Positions 9,174 to 18,174 of a stretch of 64,000 nt of DNA are shown piece after piece; position 1 is the first letter of the stretch; each line of letters starts with the position of its first letter. The stretch is from an uncultured bacterium (GTDB lineage Bacteria; Bacillota; Clostridia; Lachnospirales; Lachnospiraceae). The translations under genes and the position numbers were made by a program. The notes under the pieces are model-generated. The model ran no database searches and had not been told where the DNA came from. It saw nothing but the letters and a program-made list of their open reading frames with translations. The stretch is taken from contig CANCXX010000017.1 of assembly GCA_947381965.1 (NCBI GenBank), positions 19,436 to 83,435 on the forward strand. Direction: 5' to 3'.

Positions 9174-10712
9174 ATGAGAATGACCAACAAGATTATGCAG
9201 AATAATTCTCTGTATAATATAAATAATAATAAGATAATGCAGGATAAATTAAGCACCCAGATGTCCACCCAAAAGAAAATTACAAGGCCATCGGATGACC
9301 CGGTTATTGCTATCCGCGCCCTGCGTCTTAGAACCAGTGTTTCGGAGTTGGTGCAGTACCATGAAAAGAATGCCAAGGATGCGGAAAGCTGGCTGAACGT
9401 AACAGACAAATCACTGGATACAGTAGCAGCAGTTCTTACCGATTTAAGTAAAAAGGCAAATACAGGAGCCAATAAGGAATATGGCGTTGATAATCTGAAA
9501 ATTATATTAGAGCAGATGAAGTCCCTGCGGGATGAATTCTACGCTACCGGAAACGTTGACTATGCGGGAAGATATATTTTTACCGGCTTCCGAACAGACA
9601 CCCCTTTATCCTTTAATGAAAAGGTGGAAGAAAAGGTAGGATTCCCCAATTATAAAATTACGGAACAAAAAACACTTCAGGATTTTGATTCTATTAATTA
9701 TACGAATATTGGGGGATTAGCCGGACTGAACAAGGATAATTATAACGATCCCAATTATGACCTTACAAATGTAAATGAGCAGAATATAAAAAACGGGGAC
9801 ATTCACAGACTGCGCCTGTCCTATGATAATCTGTCCGACGCGGCAAACCTGAAGATGGAAGTAAATGGAACCCAGATTCCTGTCACAACAGCAAAGCTGT
9901 CAGACATTCCGGATCCCTATACCCAGATGATTAACGGAGGGACCACAGCCCTTTATCTTCCTGAAACAGGAGAAGTGCTGATACCGGATGGGGTATACCA
10001 GAATCTGGAAGCCCAGGAGGCGGCCAATCCGGGGATGGAAATCCGTTTCACCTACGAAAAGAACCAGTGGAAAAACGGGGATCTCAGGCCAGAGCATTAT
10101 TTTGCATGTACCGCTACGGATGCAGATGGAAATAAAGTGAATTACAATCAGGAATATTTGAATGGACAGGGAAATTCCCAGAACATAGAGTATGATGTGG
10201 GATATAACCAGAAAATTCAGGTCAATACCAAGGCGGACGAAGTATTTACCCATGGTCTTGACAGAGATATAGAAGATTTGGAGCGTGCCATCAGCGACCT
10301 GGAAAGAATTGACGCAGTCAAAACGGATATGGATAATGTTTTAAAAGGGCTGCAGGAAGGCACGAAAGAATACGAGAGAGTGCAGAAGCAGTACGAGGCG
10401 GCGGAAAAGGCATACAGCTATATCAGGGAAAATGTGCATGATATGTTTCAGGCAACCATTAGTAAGTCCCAGGGCTATCTGGATGACACAAACAAGGCCG
10501 TTACTGACAACGGAACCAGAGGCCAGCGTCTTGACCTTGTCACCAACCGTCTGTCAGAACAGAAAACAACCTTTAAGACCCTGCAGTCAGAAAATGAAGA
10601 TGCAGACATTGCAGAGGTGGCAATTCAGCTTACAGCCTCAGAGCTTACCTATAATGCGGCTCTTATGGCCACAAGCAAAATTATGCAGACATCTTTGATG
10701 AATTATATTTAA
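9174..10712 (+). CDS. flgL: Flagellar hook-associated protein FlgL (copy 1)
   Basis: A 512-residue junction protein, longer than the roughly 300 residues of typical FlgL. The N terminus has MRMTNKIMQNNSLYNINNNK and the FlgL/flagellin-type STQKKITRPSDDPVIAIRAL. The C terminus has AEVAIQLTASELTYNAALMA. FlgL sits between FlgK and the first flagellin. AGGAGGT lies 7 bases upstream. The 144-base gap after flgK copy 2 shows no clear promoter. The ends of this gene are nearly the same, at protein and DNA level, as those of the next flgL, which indicates a fairly recent tandem duplication. Confidence 0.92.
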   Translation: MRMTNKIMQNNSLYNINNNKIMQDKLSTQMSTQKKITRPSDDPVIAIRALRLRTSVSELVQYHEKNAKDAESWLNVTDKSLDTVAAVLTDLSKKANTGANKEYGVDNLKIILEQMKSLRDEFYATGNVDYAGRYIFTGFRTDTPLSFNEKVEEKVGFPNYKITEQKTLQDFDSINYTNIGGLAGLNKDNYNDPNYDLTNVNEQNIKNGDIHRLRLSYDNLSDAANLKMEVNGTQIPVTTAKLSDIPDPYTQMINGGTTALYLPETGEVLIPDGVYQNLEAQEAANPGMEIRFTYEKNQWKNGDLRPEHYFACTATDADGNKVNYNQEYLNGQGNSQNIEYDVGYNQKIQVNTKADEVFTHGLDRDIEDLERAISDLERIDAVKTDMDNVLKGLQEGTKEYERVQKQYEAAEKAYSYIRENVHDMFQATISKSQGYLDDTNKAVTDNGTRGQRLDLVTNRLSEQKTTFKTLQSENEDADIAEVAIQLTASELTYNAALMATSKIMQTSLMNYI

Positions 10713-10723
10713 AAATATACAAC

Positions 10724-10758
10724 AGGAAGTTTGAAAAATAACGGTTTTCAAACTTCCT
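10724..10758. other. Perfect 14-bp hairpin between the two flgL genes
   Basis: AGGAAGTTTGAAAA (10724-10737) and its exact reverse complement (10745-10758) with a 7-base loop. No T tract follows on the plus strand, so it is not a typical terminator in the operon direction. It may stabilise the 3' end of the upstream message or be a processing site. Confidence 0.6.
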
Positions 10759-10785
10759 ATTGGCGCATATAACGGGGGAATAAAA

Positions 10786-12873
10786 ATGAGAATGACAAAT
10801 AAAATTATGCAGAACAATTCTCTGTATAATATTAATAATAATAAAGTGATGCAGGATAAACTCAGCACTCAGATGTCTACTCAGAAAAAAATTACAAGGC
10901 CGTCTGACGACCCGGTTATTGCTATCCGCGCCCTACGTCTTAGAACCAGTGTGTCCGAACTGGTACAGTACCATGAAAAGAATGCGAAAGATGCGGAGAG
11001 CTGGCTGAATGTAACAGATAAATCTATGGATACGGTAACAGCGGTTCTTACGGATTTTATCAAAAAGGCAAATACAGGAGCCAATAAAGAATACGGTGTT
11101 GACAATTTAAAAATTATCCTGGAGCAGATGAAATCTTTGCGGGATGAATTTTATGCCACCGGAAATGTGGATTATGCAGGAAGATATATTTTTACAGGTT
11201 ATCGAACAGACACCCCCTTATCCTTTAATGAAAAGGTGGAGGAACAGCCTGCCGGATATCCAAAGTATGAGATTACGGAACAGAACACCCTAGCGGATTT
11301 TGATACCATTAATTATACCAATACCGGCGGCCTGCCGGGACTGAATAAAGATAATTACGATGATCCCAAGTATGATCCTTACGATACATCCAAAAACATG
11401 ACGGAGCAGGATGTGACCAATGGGGATATCTATAGGATGCGGCTGGCATATGACAATTTGATGGGATCTTATTCTTTGCAGGATATCACAAATGCTCTGC
11501 CTGGTGAGGTGATAATGACATCAAGCGGATATTTGTCAGAACTATACACAGACGATAATGGCAATACCCATGCCGGGGCGGAACTTGACTTCAGAGCTTT
11601 GGATAATCCCCCTAATAGTATACAGGATTTAGACGGAACCGGATTTTTTACTACATGCTGTACTTGTAATATGTATTACAGCATCCGCTTTACTTCTGAT
11701 TCAGCGTCAGCAGGACTGGAGGTAAATGGAAACAGCTTTACCTATAATATAGATATTAGTGGCGCATCTGATTCCACGGAGCTTATGAACCGCATTATTA
11801 ATGCAACAAATAACGGACATCCCAACAACCATTATACACAGCTTCAGATAAAAGACGGGAAATTGCAGGTATATGACAACAGGAATTATGATCCCACAGC
11901 TGCCAGCAATCCAATTAACCCTCATGACGGAGATTTTGGATCCGGCCCGGTTCCAGTTCCGGCGCCATCGGCATCTTTATCTATTAAGCTTCCGGATGGC
12001 ACAAAATTATCAACCGCATCAACTGTTTCACTGGCAGACGATCCTTATGGCCGGGCGCTTGCAGCAGAAAATCTAAGCCTTACAGACCCTGGAGCCATAA
12101 TATTTGTCCCGGAAACAGGAGAGGTATTGTTTGGAAAGAACGCTTATCAGGAATTAGAGAAGCAGGCAGGCACAGGAGGGGGAGAAATTCAGTTTTCCTA
12201 TGCAAAGAATCAGTGGAGCAACAGCGACCTTCGTCCCGAACATTATTTTGCATGTAAAGCCACCACATCAGATGAGGCAGGCAATGAAAAAACAGTCAAT
12301 TATAATCAGGAGTATCTTAGAACCGGAAAGCAGAACAACCAGAAAATAGAATATGATGTGGGATACAACCAGAAAATTCAGGTAAATACCAATGCGGATG
12401 AAGTCTTTACTCATGGGCTTGACAGGGATGTGGAGGATTTGGAGCGCGCTATCAGCGATCTGGAAAGAATAGATGCCACCAAAACCGATTTGGAAACGGT
12501 TTTAAAGGGACTTCAGGAAGGCACTGCGGAATATGCCAAGGTACAAAAACAGTATGAAACAGCAGAAAAAGCATACAGCTATATCAGGGAAAATGTACAT
12601 AAGATGTTTGAACAGGCAATTTCCAGAAGTCAGAAATATTTGGACGATTCCAATGAGGCAATTACCGATAATGGAACCAGAGGCCAGCGCCTTGATCTTG
12701 TAAGCAACCGTCTGGCGGAGCAGAAAACCACTTTTAAAACCCTGCAGTCAGAAAATGAAGACGCGGACATTGCGGAAGTTGCCATTCAGCTCACTGCATC
12801 GGAGCTTACCTACAATGCAGCGCTTATGGCCACAAGCAAAATTATGCAGACTTCCCTGATGAACTATATTTAA
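10786..12873 (+). CDS. flgL: FlgL (copy 2) carrying an inserted cysteine-rich domain
   Basis: A 695-residue FlgL paralogue. Residues 1-150 and about 470-695 are nearly identical to copy 1. Between them, about residues 265-368 hold an insert absent from copy 1, containing DLDGTGFFTTCCTCNMYYSI, a NHYTQLQIKDGKL strand and STELMNRIINAT. A homologous insert is found in the flagellin at 54277-55626 on the other strand. The export system and assembly site should be those of FlgL. The insert probably projects from the junction surface. Three cysteines packed as C-C-x-C suggest a metal site or disulfide, which I cannot decide. RBS GGGGGAA. Confidence 0.9.
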   Translation: MRMTNKIMQNNSLYNINNNKVMQDKLSTQMSTQKKITRPSDDPVIAIRALRLRTSVSELVQYHEKNAKDAESWLNVTDKSMDTVTAVLTDFIKKANTGANKEYGVDNLKIILEQMKSLRDEFYATGNVDYAGRYIFTGYRTDTPLSFNEKVEEQPAGYPKYEITEQNTLADFDTINYTNTGGLPGLNKDNYDDPKYDPYDTSKNMTEQDVTNGDIYRMRLAYDNLMGSYSLQDITNALPGEVIMTSSGYLSELYTDDNGNTHAGAELDFRALDNPPNSIQDLDGTGFFTTCCTCNMYYSIRFTSDSASAGLEVNGNSFTYNIDISGASDSTELMNRIINATNNGHPNNHYTQLQIKDGKLQVYDNRNYDPTAASNPINPHDGDFGSGPVPVPAPSASLSIKLPDGTKLSTASTVSLADDPYGRALAAENLSLTDPGAIIFVPETGEVLFGKNAYQELEKQAGTGGGEIQFSYAKNQWSNSDLRPEHYFACKATTSDEAGNEKTVNYNQEYLRTGKQNNQKIEYDVGYNQKIQVNTNADEVFTHGLDRDVEDLERAISDLERIDATKTDLETVLKGLQEGTAEYAKVQKQYETAEKAYSYIRENVHKMFEQAISRSQKYLDDSNEAITDNGTRGQRLDLVSNRLAEQKTTFKTLQSENEDADIAEVAIQLTASELTYNAALMATSKIMQTSLMNYI

Positions 12874-12909
12874 CAAATGTGCAGCGGCAATGCACAGATA
12901 GGAGCATAT

Positions 12910-13365
12910 ATGAAAATTAATACTAAAATTTTTGGAGAAATAGAAATTATAGACGATAAAATCATACATTTTCCATCCGGGATTATAGGGTTTCCGGAAT
13001 TAACGGATTTTGCCCTTGTACATGACGAGGAAAAAGGGATTGACTCCATTCACTGGCTGCAGTCCATACAGGAACCTGCTTTTGCAATGCCGGTTATGAA
13101 CCCATTGCTGGTAAAGCCGGATTACAACCCGGAAGTAGAGGACGAACTGTTAAAACCCATAGGGAAACTGGACCCTGAAGAAGTACTGGTAATGGTGACA
13201 GTTACGATTCCAGGGGATATAAAGAAAATGAGCGTGAATCTGAAAGGTCCTATCATAATTAATGGAGCAGAAAAGAAAGCTTGTCAGGTGATTGTGGATG
13301 GGGAAGGATATGCGGTTAAGTTTCCGATATATGATATTTTAAATGCAAAGAAAGCAGGTGAGTAA
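12910..13365 (+). CDS. fliW: Flagellar assembly factor FliW
   Basis: A 151-residue protein with the FliW features FGEIEI, IHFPSGIIGFPEL near residue 20, and a C-terminal PIIIN motif. FliW binds either flagellin or CsrA. When flagellin accumulates FliW is sequestered, CsrA is freed, and flagellin translation is repressed. A longer frame opens at 12877, but ATG 12910 has AGGAG 6 bases upstream and begins at the conserved MKINTKIFG. It abuts csrA: the stop codon is directly followed by the csrA ATG, so the two are translationally coupled. Confidence 0.94.
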   Translation: MKINTKIFGEIEIIDDKIIHFPSGIIGFPELTDFALVHDEEKGIDSIHWLQSIQEPAFAMPVMNPLLVKPDYNPEVEDELLKPIGKLDPEEVLVMVTVTIPGDIKKMSVNLKGPIIINGAEKKACQVIVDGEGYAVKFPIYDILNAKKAGE

Positions 13366-13584
13366 ATGTTAGCTTTATCCAGAAAGAAAAATGAGGCCCT
13401 TATAATAAATAATAATATTGAAATTACGGTACTGGAGATTAAGGGAGAACAGGTAAAGCTGGGCATCAGCGCACCAAAGGAAGTTCCTGTATACCGGAAG
13501 GAAGTTTATGAACAGATACAGGAGGTAAATAAGGAAGCCGCCAATATGGACGGACTGGAAGCGTTAAAGCATCTGCTGGGATAA
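13366..13584 (+). CDS. csrA: Translational regulator CsrA
   Basis: A 72-residue RNA-binding protein of normal length (LALSRKKNEALIINNNIEIT, then VKLGISAPKEVPVYRKEV). CsrA dimers bind GGA motifs near ribosome sites; the flagellin leader is the classic target in Firmicutes. It is the last gene of the flgM operon and is directly followed by a terminator. Possible targets seen in this window are the fliC leader (GGA at 18293 and in the AAGGAGGA ribosome site) and the leader before the glycan island. Confidence 0.95.
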   Translation: MLALSRKKNEALIINNNIEITVLEIKGEQVKLGISAPKEVPVYRKEVYEQIQEVNKEAANMDGLEALKHLLG

Positions 13585-13603
13585 ATGAAGAGAAAATGAA
13601 TTA

Positions 13604-13632
13604 AAAAGACTGTGTCAGGCGCACAGTCTTTT
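13604..13632 (+). terminator. Rho-independent terminator after csrA
   Basis: AAAAGACTGTG and CACAGTCTTTT form an 11-bp stem with a 7-base loop and end in TTTT. It closes the flgM-csrA operon. Confidence 0.85.
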
Positions 13633-13690
13633 GCTGGTAAATAGGATAAAATACAATCTTTCAGTATCAGCATATTTTTCTATTTTCCTA

Positions 13691-13717
13691 TAAATTTTTG
13701 AAATCTTTTTCCGATAT
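13691..13717 (+). promoter_or_regulatory. SigD promoter of the flaG-fliD-fliS operon
   Basis: TAAA at 13691, spacer of 15, TCCGATAT at 13710-13717. The flaG start lies about 75 bases downstream. Confidence 0.9.
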
Positions 13718-13793
13718 ATATTTAGAAGACAGGAAAACTCTAAAGTTTTTTATTTTGTACCAAATAAAAATACATCACACGGAGGTGATTAAA

Positions 13794-14246
13794 ATGGCAA
13801 TCGAACCATTAAGCAGCGCTATGACTTATCAGGTACAGAATACCCCACAGGCGAAACCTGTGCCGAAACAGTCGGTAGAGAACATGGATGTTGCTACGCC
13901 GGAGCAGAACAACGTATACGACGCCACAACTGTGAAAGTCGCAGAAACAGAGCACAAGGACGAGAATGGAGGAAGTCAGGGGAATGCTGATAAAAACACG
14001 GCAAAAGAACAGCAGACCCAGCAGGCCAGCAACGATCAGGTTAAAAAGGCCGTGGAAACCCTGAACAAAAATCTGACTCATTCTGAAGCGATATTCGGAA
14101 TCCATGAAGCTACCAACCGGGTTACAATCAAAATTGTTGATAAGGAAACCAAGGAAGTACTAAAAGAGATTCCGCCTGAAAAGACCCTTGATATGATTGC
14201 AAAAGCATGGGAGCTTGCAGGTATCTTGGTGGATGAGAAAAGATAG
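13794..14246 (+). CDS. flaG: FlaG family protein
   Basis: A 150-residue protein. The N-terminal 70 residues are polar and low-complexity. The C-terminal domain (HSEAIFGIHEATNRVTIKIV, then EIPPEKTLDMIAKAWEL) is the FlaG fold. FlaG is linked to filament length or filament stability in several bacteria but its mechanism is unsettled. The ATG has a perfect GGAGGTGAT 3-4 bases upstream; a longer frame from 13698 would include the promoter and is rejected. fliD follows after 11 bases. Confidence 0.9.
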   Translation: MAIEPLSSAMTYQVQNTPQAKPVPKQSVENMDVATPEQNNVYDATTVKVAETEHKDENGGSQGNADKNTAKEQQTQQASNDQVKKAVETLNKNLTHSEAIFGIHEATNRVTIKIVDKETKEVLKEIPPEKTLDMIAKAWELAGILVDEKR

Positions 14247-14257
14247 GAGGTAGAATT

Positions 14258-15841
14258 ATGCCAATGCGTGTAACCGGAATGTTTTCCGGACTTGATACGG
14301 AAAGTATTATCCAGGAATTGGTATCTGCAAAGCAGCAAAAAGTGGATAATGCGAAAAAAGACCAGACAAAATTACAATGGAAACAGGATGCCTGGAAGAG
14401 CCTTAATACAAAACTTAAAAATTTCCAGAGCAAATATGTTAACAACATGCGCTGGTCCAGCGCTTATACCAAAAAGACAACAAAGGTATCCAACAGCAGC
14501 GCTGTAAGCGTGATTACTGGTGAAAAGGCAGTAAACGGCGTTCAGTCTTTAAAAATCAAACAGCTTGCAAAGAGAGGATATCTGACTGGGACAGAGGTAA
14601 AGAAGGCGGACGGTAAAACCGGAAACGTGGATGCCCTTACCAAAATGGAAGACCTTGTTTCCGATGCGGATTTGCAGAGCATGATTGGTGAAAAGATAAC
14701 CTTTACATCAGGTTCAAAGACAGCAGAAGTTGAAATCAAGGCCGATACAACAATTTCTGATGTTTTGAATGCAGCAAAAAAGGTAGGGTTAAATGCCAAT
14801 TTTGATGAAAAGCAGAAGAGACTTTTTATCAGCTCTCCGGAGTCCGGAACAGCAAATGATTTTAAGATAACTTCAACTGATACAGTGAATGCTGGTACAG
14901 CCAGTCAAAGTTCCAAGGCGCTTGCGGCCTTTGGAATTGATGCTGTTGATTTAAAGGACGGACAGACGCCGCCTGAGGGAAAAGCTACCAAGGTAGTAGC
15001 GCAGGATGCCGAAATTGAATTAAATGGCGCCAAGTTTACCAGCGACACCAATGTTTTTGAAATAAACGGACTTACCTTTACGGCGCTTGCTCCTACAGGG
15101 AACGAGGAAGTTACGGTATCCACCGAGACAGATACAGATGGCATCTATGATATGATTAAGGGATTCCTGAAGGAATACAATGAGCTGATCATTGAAATGG
15201 ATACATTGTATAATGCAGATTCTTCCAAGGGCTATGAGCCTCTTACCAGCGAAGAAAAGCAGGCAATGGCTGAAAGCGAGATAGAAGAGTGGGAGAAGAA
15301 AATAAAAGATTCCCTTCTTCGGAAAGACGAAAATCTTTCTTCCATAAGGTCTTCGCTTAGAGGAGTTATGGCGGACGGCATTGAAATCGGCGGTAAGACC
15401 ATGTACCTGTTTGATTTTGGTATTAACAACCCAGGCTATTTCAATGCGGATGAAAATGAAAGAAATGCTTTTCATATTGACGGTGATCCGGATGATGCAA
15501 CAACTTCAGGAAATGCGGATAAGCTCCGCTCTCTGATAGCAAGTGAACCGGATACGGTTATCAGCTTCTTTTCACAGCTGTCCCAGAAGCTTTATACCAA
15601 GATGAACGATATGTCCAAGTCGGTTGATGGATACCGCAGTTTTGGCAGCTTCTACGATGACAAGAAGATGAAGACCGATTATGACGGTTATGAGAGCAAG
15701 ATTAAGGATTTGGAAAAGAAACTGCAGGAATACGAAGATAAATGGTATAAGAAGTTCAGCGCAATGGAAACTGCAATGGCTAAGATGCAGTCCAACGCCA
15801 ATGCGATTACCGGTTTACTAGGAGGAGGAGGAACTACGTAA
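14258..15841 (+). CDS. fliD: Filament cap protein FliD
   Basis: A 527-residue cap protein of usual length. The N terminus has RVTGMFSGLDTESIIQELV and the C terminus is a long coiled coil (KIKDLEKKLQEYEDKWYKKF, then AMETAMAKMQSNANAITGLL). FliD sits at the growing filament tip and folds incoming flagellin. AGGAGGTAG lies before the ATG. fliS begins 1 base after the stop, consistent with translational coupling. Confidence 0.95.
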   Translation: MPMRVTGMFSGLDTESIIQELVSAKQQKVDNAKKDQTKLQWKQDAWKSLNTKLKNFQSKYVNNMRWSSAYTKKTTKVSNSSAVSVITGEKAVNGVQSLKIKQLAKRGYLTGTEVKKADGKTGNVDALTKMEDLVSDADLQSMIGEKITFTSGSKTAEVEIKADTTISDVLNAAKKVGLNANFDEKQKRLFISSPESGTANDFKITSTDTVNAGTASQSSKALAAFGIDAVDLKDGQTPPEGKATKVVAQDAEIELNGAKFTSDTNVFEINGLTFTALAPTGNEEVTVSTETDTDGIYDMIKGFLKEYNELIIEMDTLYNADSSKGYEPLTSEEKQAMAESEIEEWEKKIKDSLLRKDENLSSIRSSLRGVMADGIEIGGKTMYLFDFGINNPGYFNADENERNAFHIDGDPDDATTSGNADKLRSLIASEPDTVISFFSQLSQKLYTKMNDMSKSVDGYRSFGSFYDDKKMKTDYDGYESKIKDLEKKLQEYEDKWYKKFSAMETAMAKMQSNANAITGLLGGGGTT

Positions 15842-15842
15842 T

Positions 15843-16232
15843 ATGGCTTTACCCAATGCTTTTGCCCAGTATAATAACAGTAAAATTCTGACGGCGACAC
15901 CCGCCGAGTTAACGCTTATGCTCTATGAAGGCGCAATCAAATTCTGCAATATTGCAATAGTGGCGATTGAACATAAAGAGATTGCCAAGGCGCATACCAA
16001 TATCATCAAGACAGAACGTATTATTGACCAGTTCCGGGCTACGCTGGATATGAAATATCCGGTAGCCAAGGACTTTGACAGGGTGTACGAATATTTGCAG
16101 GGCAGGCTTCTGCAGGCAAATCTGAAAAAGGATGCTGAAATTCTGAAGGAAGTCTGTGGACATATCAGATCTATGCGTGACACCTGGAAGGAAGTTATGC
16201 GAATTAATAAAGTAGGCGGCAGCAATATGTAA
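15843..16232 (+). CDS. fliS: Flagellin export chaperone FliS
   Basis: A 129-residue four-helix chaperone (AQYNNSKILTATPAELTLML, then HIIKTERII-like helix and FDRVYEYLQGRLLQANLKKD). FliS binds the flagellin C terminus in the cytoplasm and prevents early polymerisation. GGAGGAGG inside the end of fliD serves as ribosome site. The window encodes three flagellins of different size, all with the conserved C-terminal helix that FliS would recognise. Confidence 0.94.
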   Translation: MALPNAFAQYNNSKILTATPAELTLMLYEGAIKFCNIAIVAIEHKEIAKAHTNIIKTERIIDQFRATLDMKYPVAKDFDRVYEYLQGRLLQANLKKDAEILKEVCGHIRSMRDTWKEVMRINKVGGSNM

Positions 16233-16264
16233 GCCTGAAAATGGCGGAAAGGCATGGTATATTT

Positions 16265-16741
16265 ATGATGAGCGGTTACCTCAGTATATTGGAGGACAGC
16301 CTGAAAAAGAAAAGGGAAATTCTGTGCCGAATACAGGACATTAATCAGTCCCAGTGTGCTCTTTTTAAGGATGGCGGTCTGGATATGGAGCAATATGACA
16401 GTTACGTGGACGAAAAGGATGTCTGTATAAAACAACTGGATGACCTTGATGAAGGCTTTGAAGCTTTATATGAAAAAATCAGGCAGGAACTGCTTCAAAA
16501 TAAGGAGTTGTATGCAGACCAGATTAGAAGCATCCAGAAACTGATTGAAGAAATCACAGATAAGAGTGTTTCTATTCAGGCCCAGGAAAGCCGGAACAGG
16601 GATATGATTACTGCTTATTTTAGTAAGGAAAGGCAGACATTGGGAGAGAGACGTAAATCCTCCAAGGCGGTTTACGGCTATTACCAGAGTATTGGAAAGG
16701 CCGTGGAAGAAGAAGTACGTATTATGGACTTAAAAAAATAA
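16265..16741 (+). CDS. FliT-like flagellar chaperone (probable)
   Basis: About 158 residues, almost entirely helical and charged, placed directly after fliS where Firmicutes usually carry fliT. No sharp motif lets me assign it with certainty, and FlgN-like chaperones look similar. FliT binds FliD and guides it to export. The start is uncertain: ATG 16241 has no good ribosome site, while ATG 16265 or 16268 has GGAAAGG about 12-15 bases upstream. A terminator follows. Confidence 0.65.
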   Translation: MMSGYLSILEDSLKKKREILCRIQDINQSQCALFKDGGLDMEQYDSYVDEKDVCIKQLDDLDEGFEALYEKIRQELLQNKELYADQIRSIQKLIEEITDKSVSIQAQESRNRDMITAYFSKERQTLGERRKSSKAVYGYYQSIGKAVEEEVRIMDLKK

Positions 16742-16752
16742 ATAATAAACAG

Positions 16753-16781
16753 GACCCCGTCAGCTTGCTGCGGGGTCTTTT
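16753..16781 (+). terminator. Rho-independent terminator of the flaG operon
   Basis: GACCCCG and CGGGGTC with an inner CAG/CTG pair and a TTTT tail. Confidence 0.85.
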
Positions 16782-16856
16782 AAATCACAGGGCGTATAAG
16801 GTAATTAGCGGCGCTGCTTCTATACCCTGTGCGGCACAGAGAGGAAGCGTTTTTCC

Positions 16857-18047
16857 TTATTTGACTTCAGGAAATAAGAGCTGCATCATCTGGCAGATGC
16901 GGTGTACATAAGTGTGCTGTGCTTTTACCTTTTGAAATCCATTATTGGCAATTTCGCACCTGATATCCTCATGGGAAAGATAATAGGAAATCTTCTCCTT
17001 AAGCTCGCCTATGGACTCATAACAGTCTAATTCTTGTCCGATTGTAAAATATTCGGGTATTTCACTTTGGTAGTTGGATAATAGAAAGCCTCCACAGCCA
17101 AGCACATCCCAAATGCGCTGGGACAGGCCGCTTTGAATGGGACGCATGGTAATATTCAGATTAATTTTACTATAGTAAAAGACCTTTGGCATTTCCACAT
17201 GAGTGGACACACCTCCCCTGTACCGGATACCTGGGACATTGTTCAGGTCTGAAGTATCAGTCCGTGTATACAGATTTACCGGAAAATATTCGCCCAATTC
17301 TTTAAGGGTGCGGATTCGTTCCAGATAGGAAGCCTGCATCCCAAGATAATAATTGGCTGTGGTGTAAGCAGCAGTATCGGAAAAACTGTCTTCCAGCTGG
17401 TAAAAGTCAGGATCAGCGCCGCGGATTGCATTAATTAAAGAATCAGGCACAGCCTCTTCCAGAAAAAAGAATCCGGGAACCTTCAACTGTGCTTCAACCA
17501 TTCCGCTAATAAGCCCCATGTGGTAAGAATCCAGTGTCAGATGAGCAAGTGGGGACTTTTCTTTATATAAGGAACCAACAAAAGAAATATCACAGGAAAA
17601 CCGTTGTCTGTCCTCCTGGGAGGGGTGGGAAAGGGTCTGTTCCCATCTTTCCGTATTGACAGCCAGGGGAAGATAAAAGATGTTGTCAGGGTTTTCCGGG
17701 TAAAATCTTTGAAACTGCATATAATCAAACAGAAAAATACGGTTATATTTATTTCTTATAGATACAGAAAACAACTCCAAAACAGGGCAGTCCACGCTTA
17801 AGGATACATACAGAATATGCAGCCTTTCGCAGATTTCGGATATATAAGGGAAAAAATTAACGCTGAATACAAAAGCAGTCTGGTGAGTCAAAATAAGTTC
17901 GCTTAAATGCCTGATACGGTCTTTCGGGGCAATGGACTTTGTCCGGATTTCTGAGGTATCCTCAATGACATTGATGCCGCAGAAGCGGAAAGCCTCCAAA
18001 ATATCAGGTTCACAGATGCTCCCATAGCGGTGAAAAATAATTTCCAT
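16857..18047 (-). CDS. CgeB-like glycosyltransferase (DUF3880 plus GT1 C-terminal domain)
   Basis: A 396-residue cytosolic GT-B-type transferase. The N-terminal half resembles DUF3880 and the C-terminal half the glycosyltransferase group-1-like domain of CgeB, with FYYSKINLNITMRPIQSGL and WDVLGCGGFLLSNYQSE around residues 305-345. It is paralogous along its length to the protein at 53033-54217. Both lie beside a flagellin gene, so flagellin or its glycan is the probable acceptor; donor sugar is unknown. ATG 18047 has AGGAGGTTCTG upstream on the minus strand, better than the longer frame from 18086. It is transcribed divergently from fliC. Confidence 0.82.
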   Translation of the reverse strand: MEIIFHRYGSICEPDILEAFRFCGINVIEDTSEIRTKSIAPKDRIRHLSELILTHQTAFVFSVNFFPYISEICERLHILYVSLSVDCPVLELFSVSIRNKYNRIFLFDYMQFQRFYPENPDNIFYLPLAVNTERWEQTLSHPSQEDRQRFSCDISFVGSLYKEKSPLAHLTLDSYHMGLISGMVEAQLKVPGFFFLEEAVPDSLINAIRGADPDFYQLEDSFSDTAAYTTANYYLGMQASYLERIRTLKELGEYFPVNLYTRTDTSDLNNVPGIRYRGGVSTHVEMPKVFYYSKINLNITMRPIQSGLSQRIWDVLGCGGFLLSNYQSEIPEYFTIGQELDCYESIGELKEKISYYLSHEDIRCEIANNGFQKVKAQHTYVHRICQMMQLLFPEVK

Positions 18048-18140
18048 AAACAGAACCTCCTGTATTAAATATGACCTTATCAGCATATCACAGACAGAAA
18101 AAAAACCAAAGAAAAAAACAAAAAAATTTCAAATCAGGTA

Positions 18141-18167
18141 TAAAGTATTGTAAAAAGCCTCCGATAT
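18141..18167 (+). promoter_or_regulatory. SigD promoter of fliC
   Basis: TAAA at 18141, spacer of 15, TCCGATAT at 18160-18167. Confidence 0.92.
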
Positions 18168-18174
18168 ATTATAC

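Noticed and set aside
18048-18140. A SigD promoter for the minus-strand CgeB-like gene (TTATCAGC near 18074)
   Set aside because: The -10 has a mismatch in the key CGA core and there is no TAAA at the right distance.
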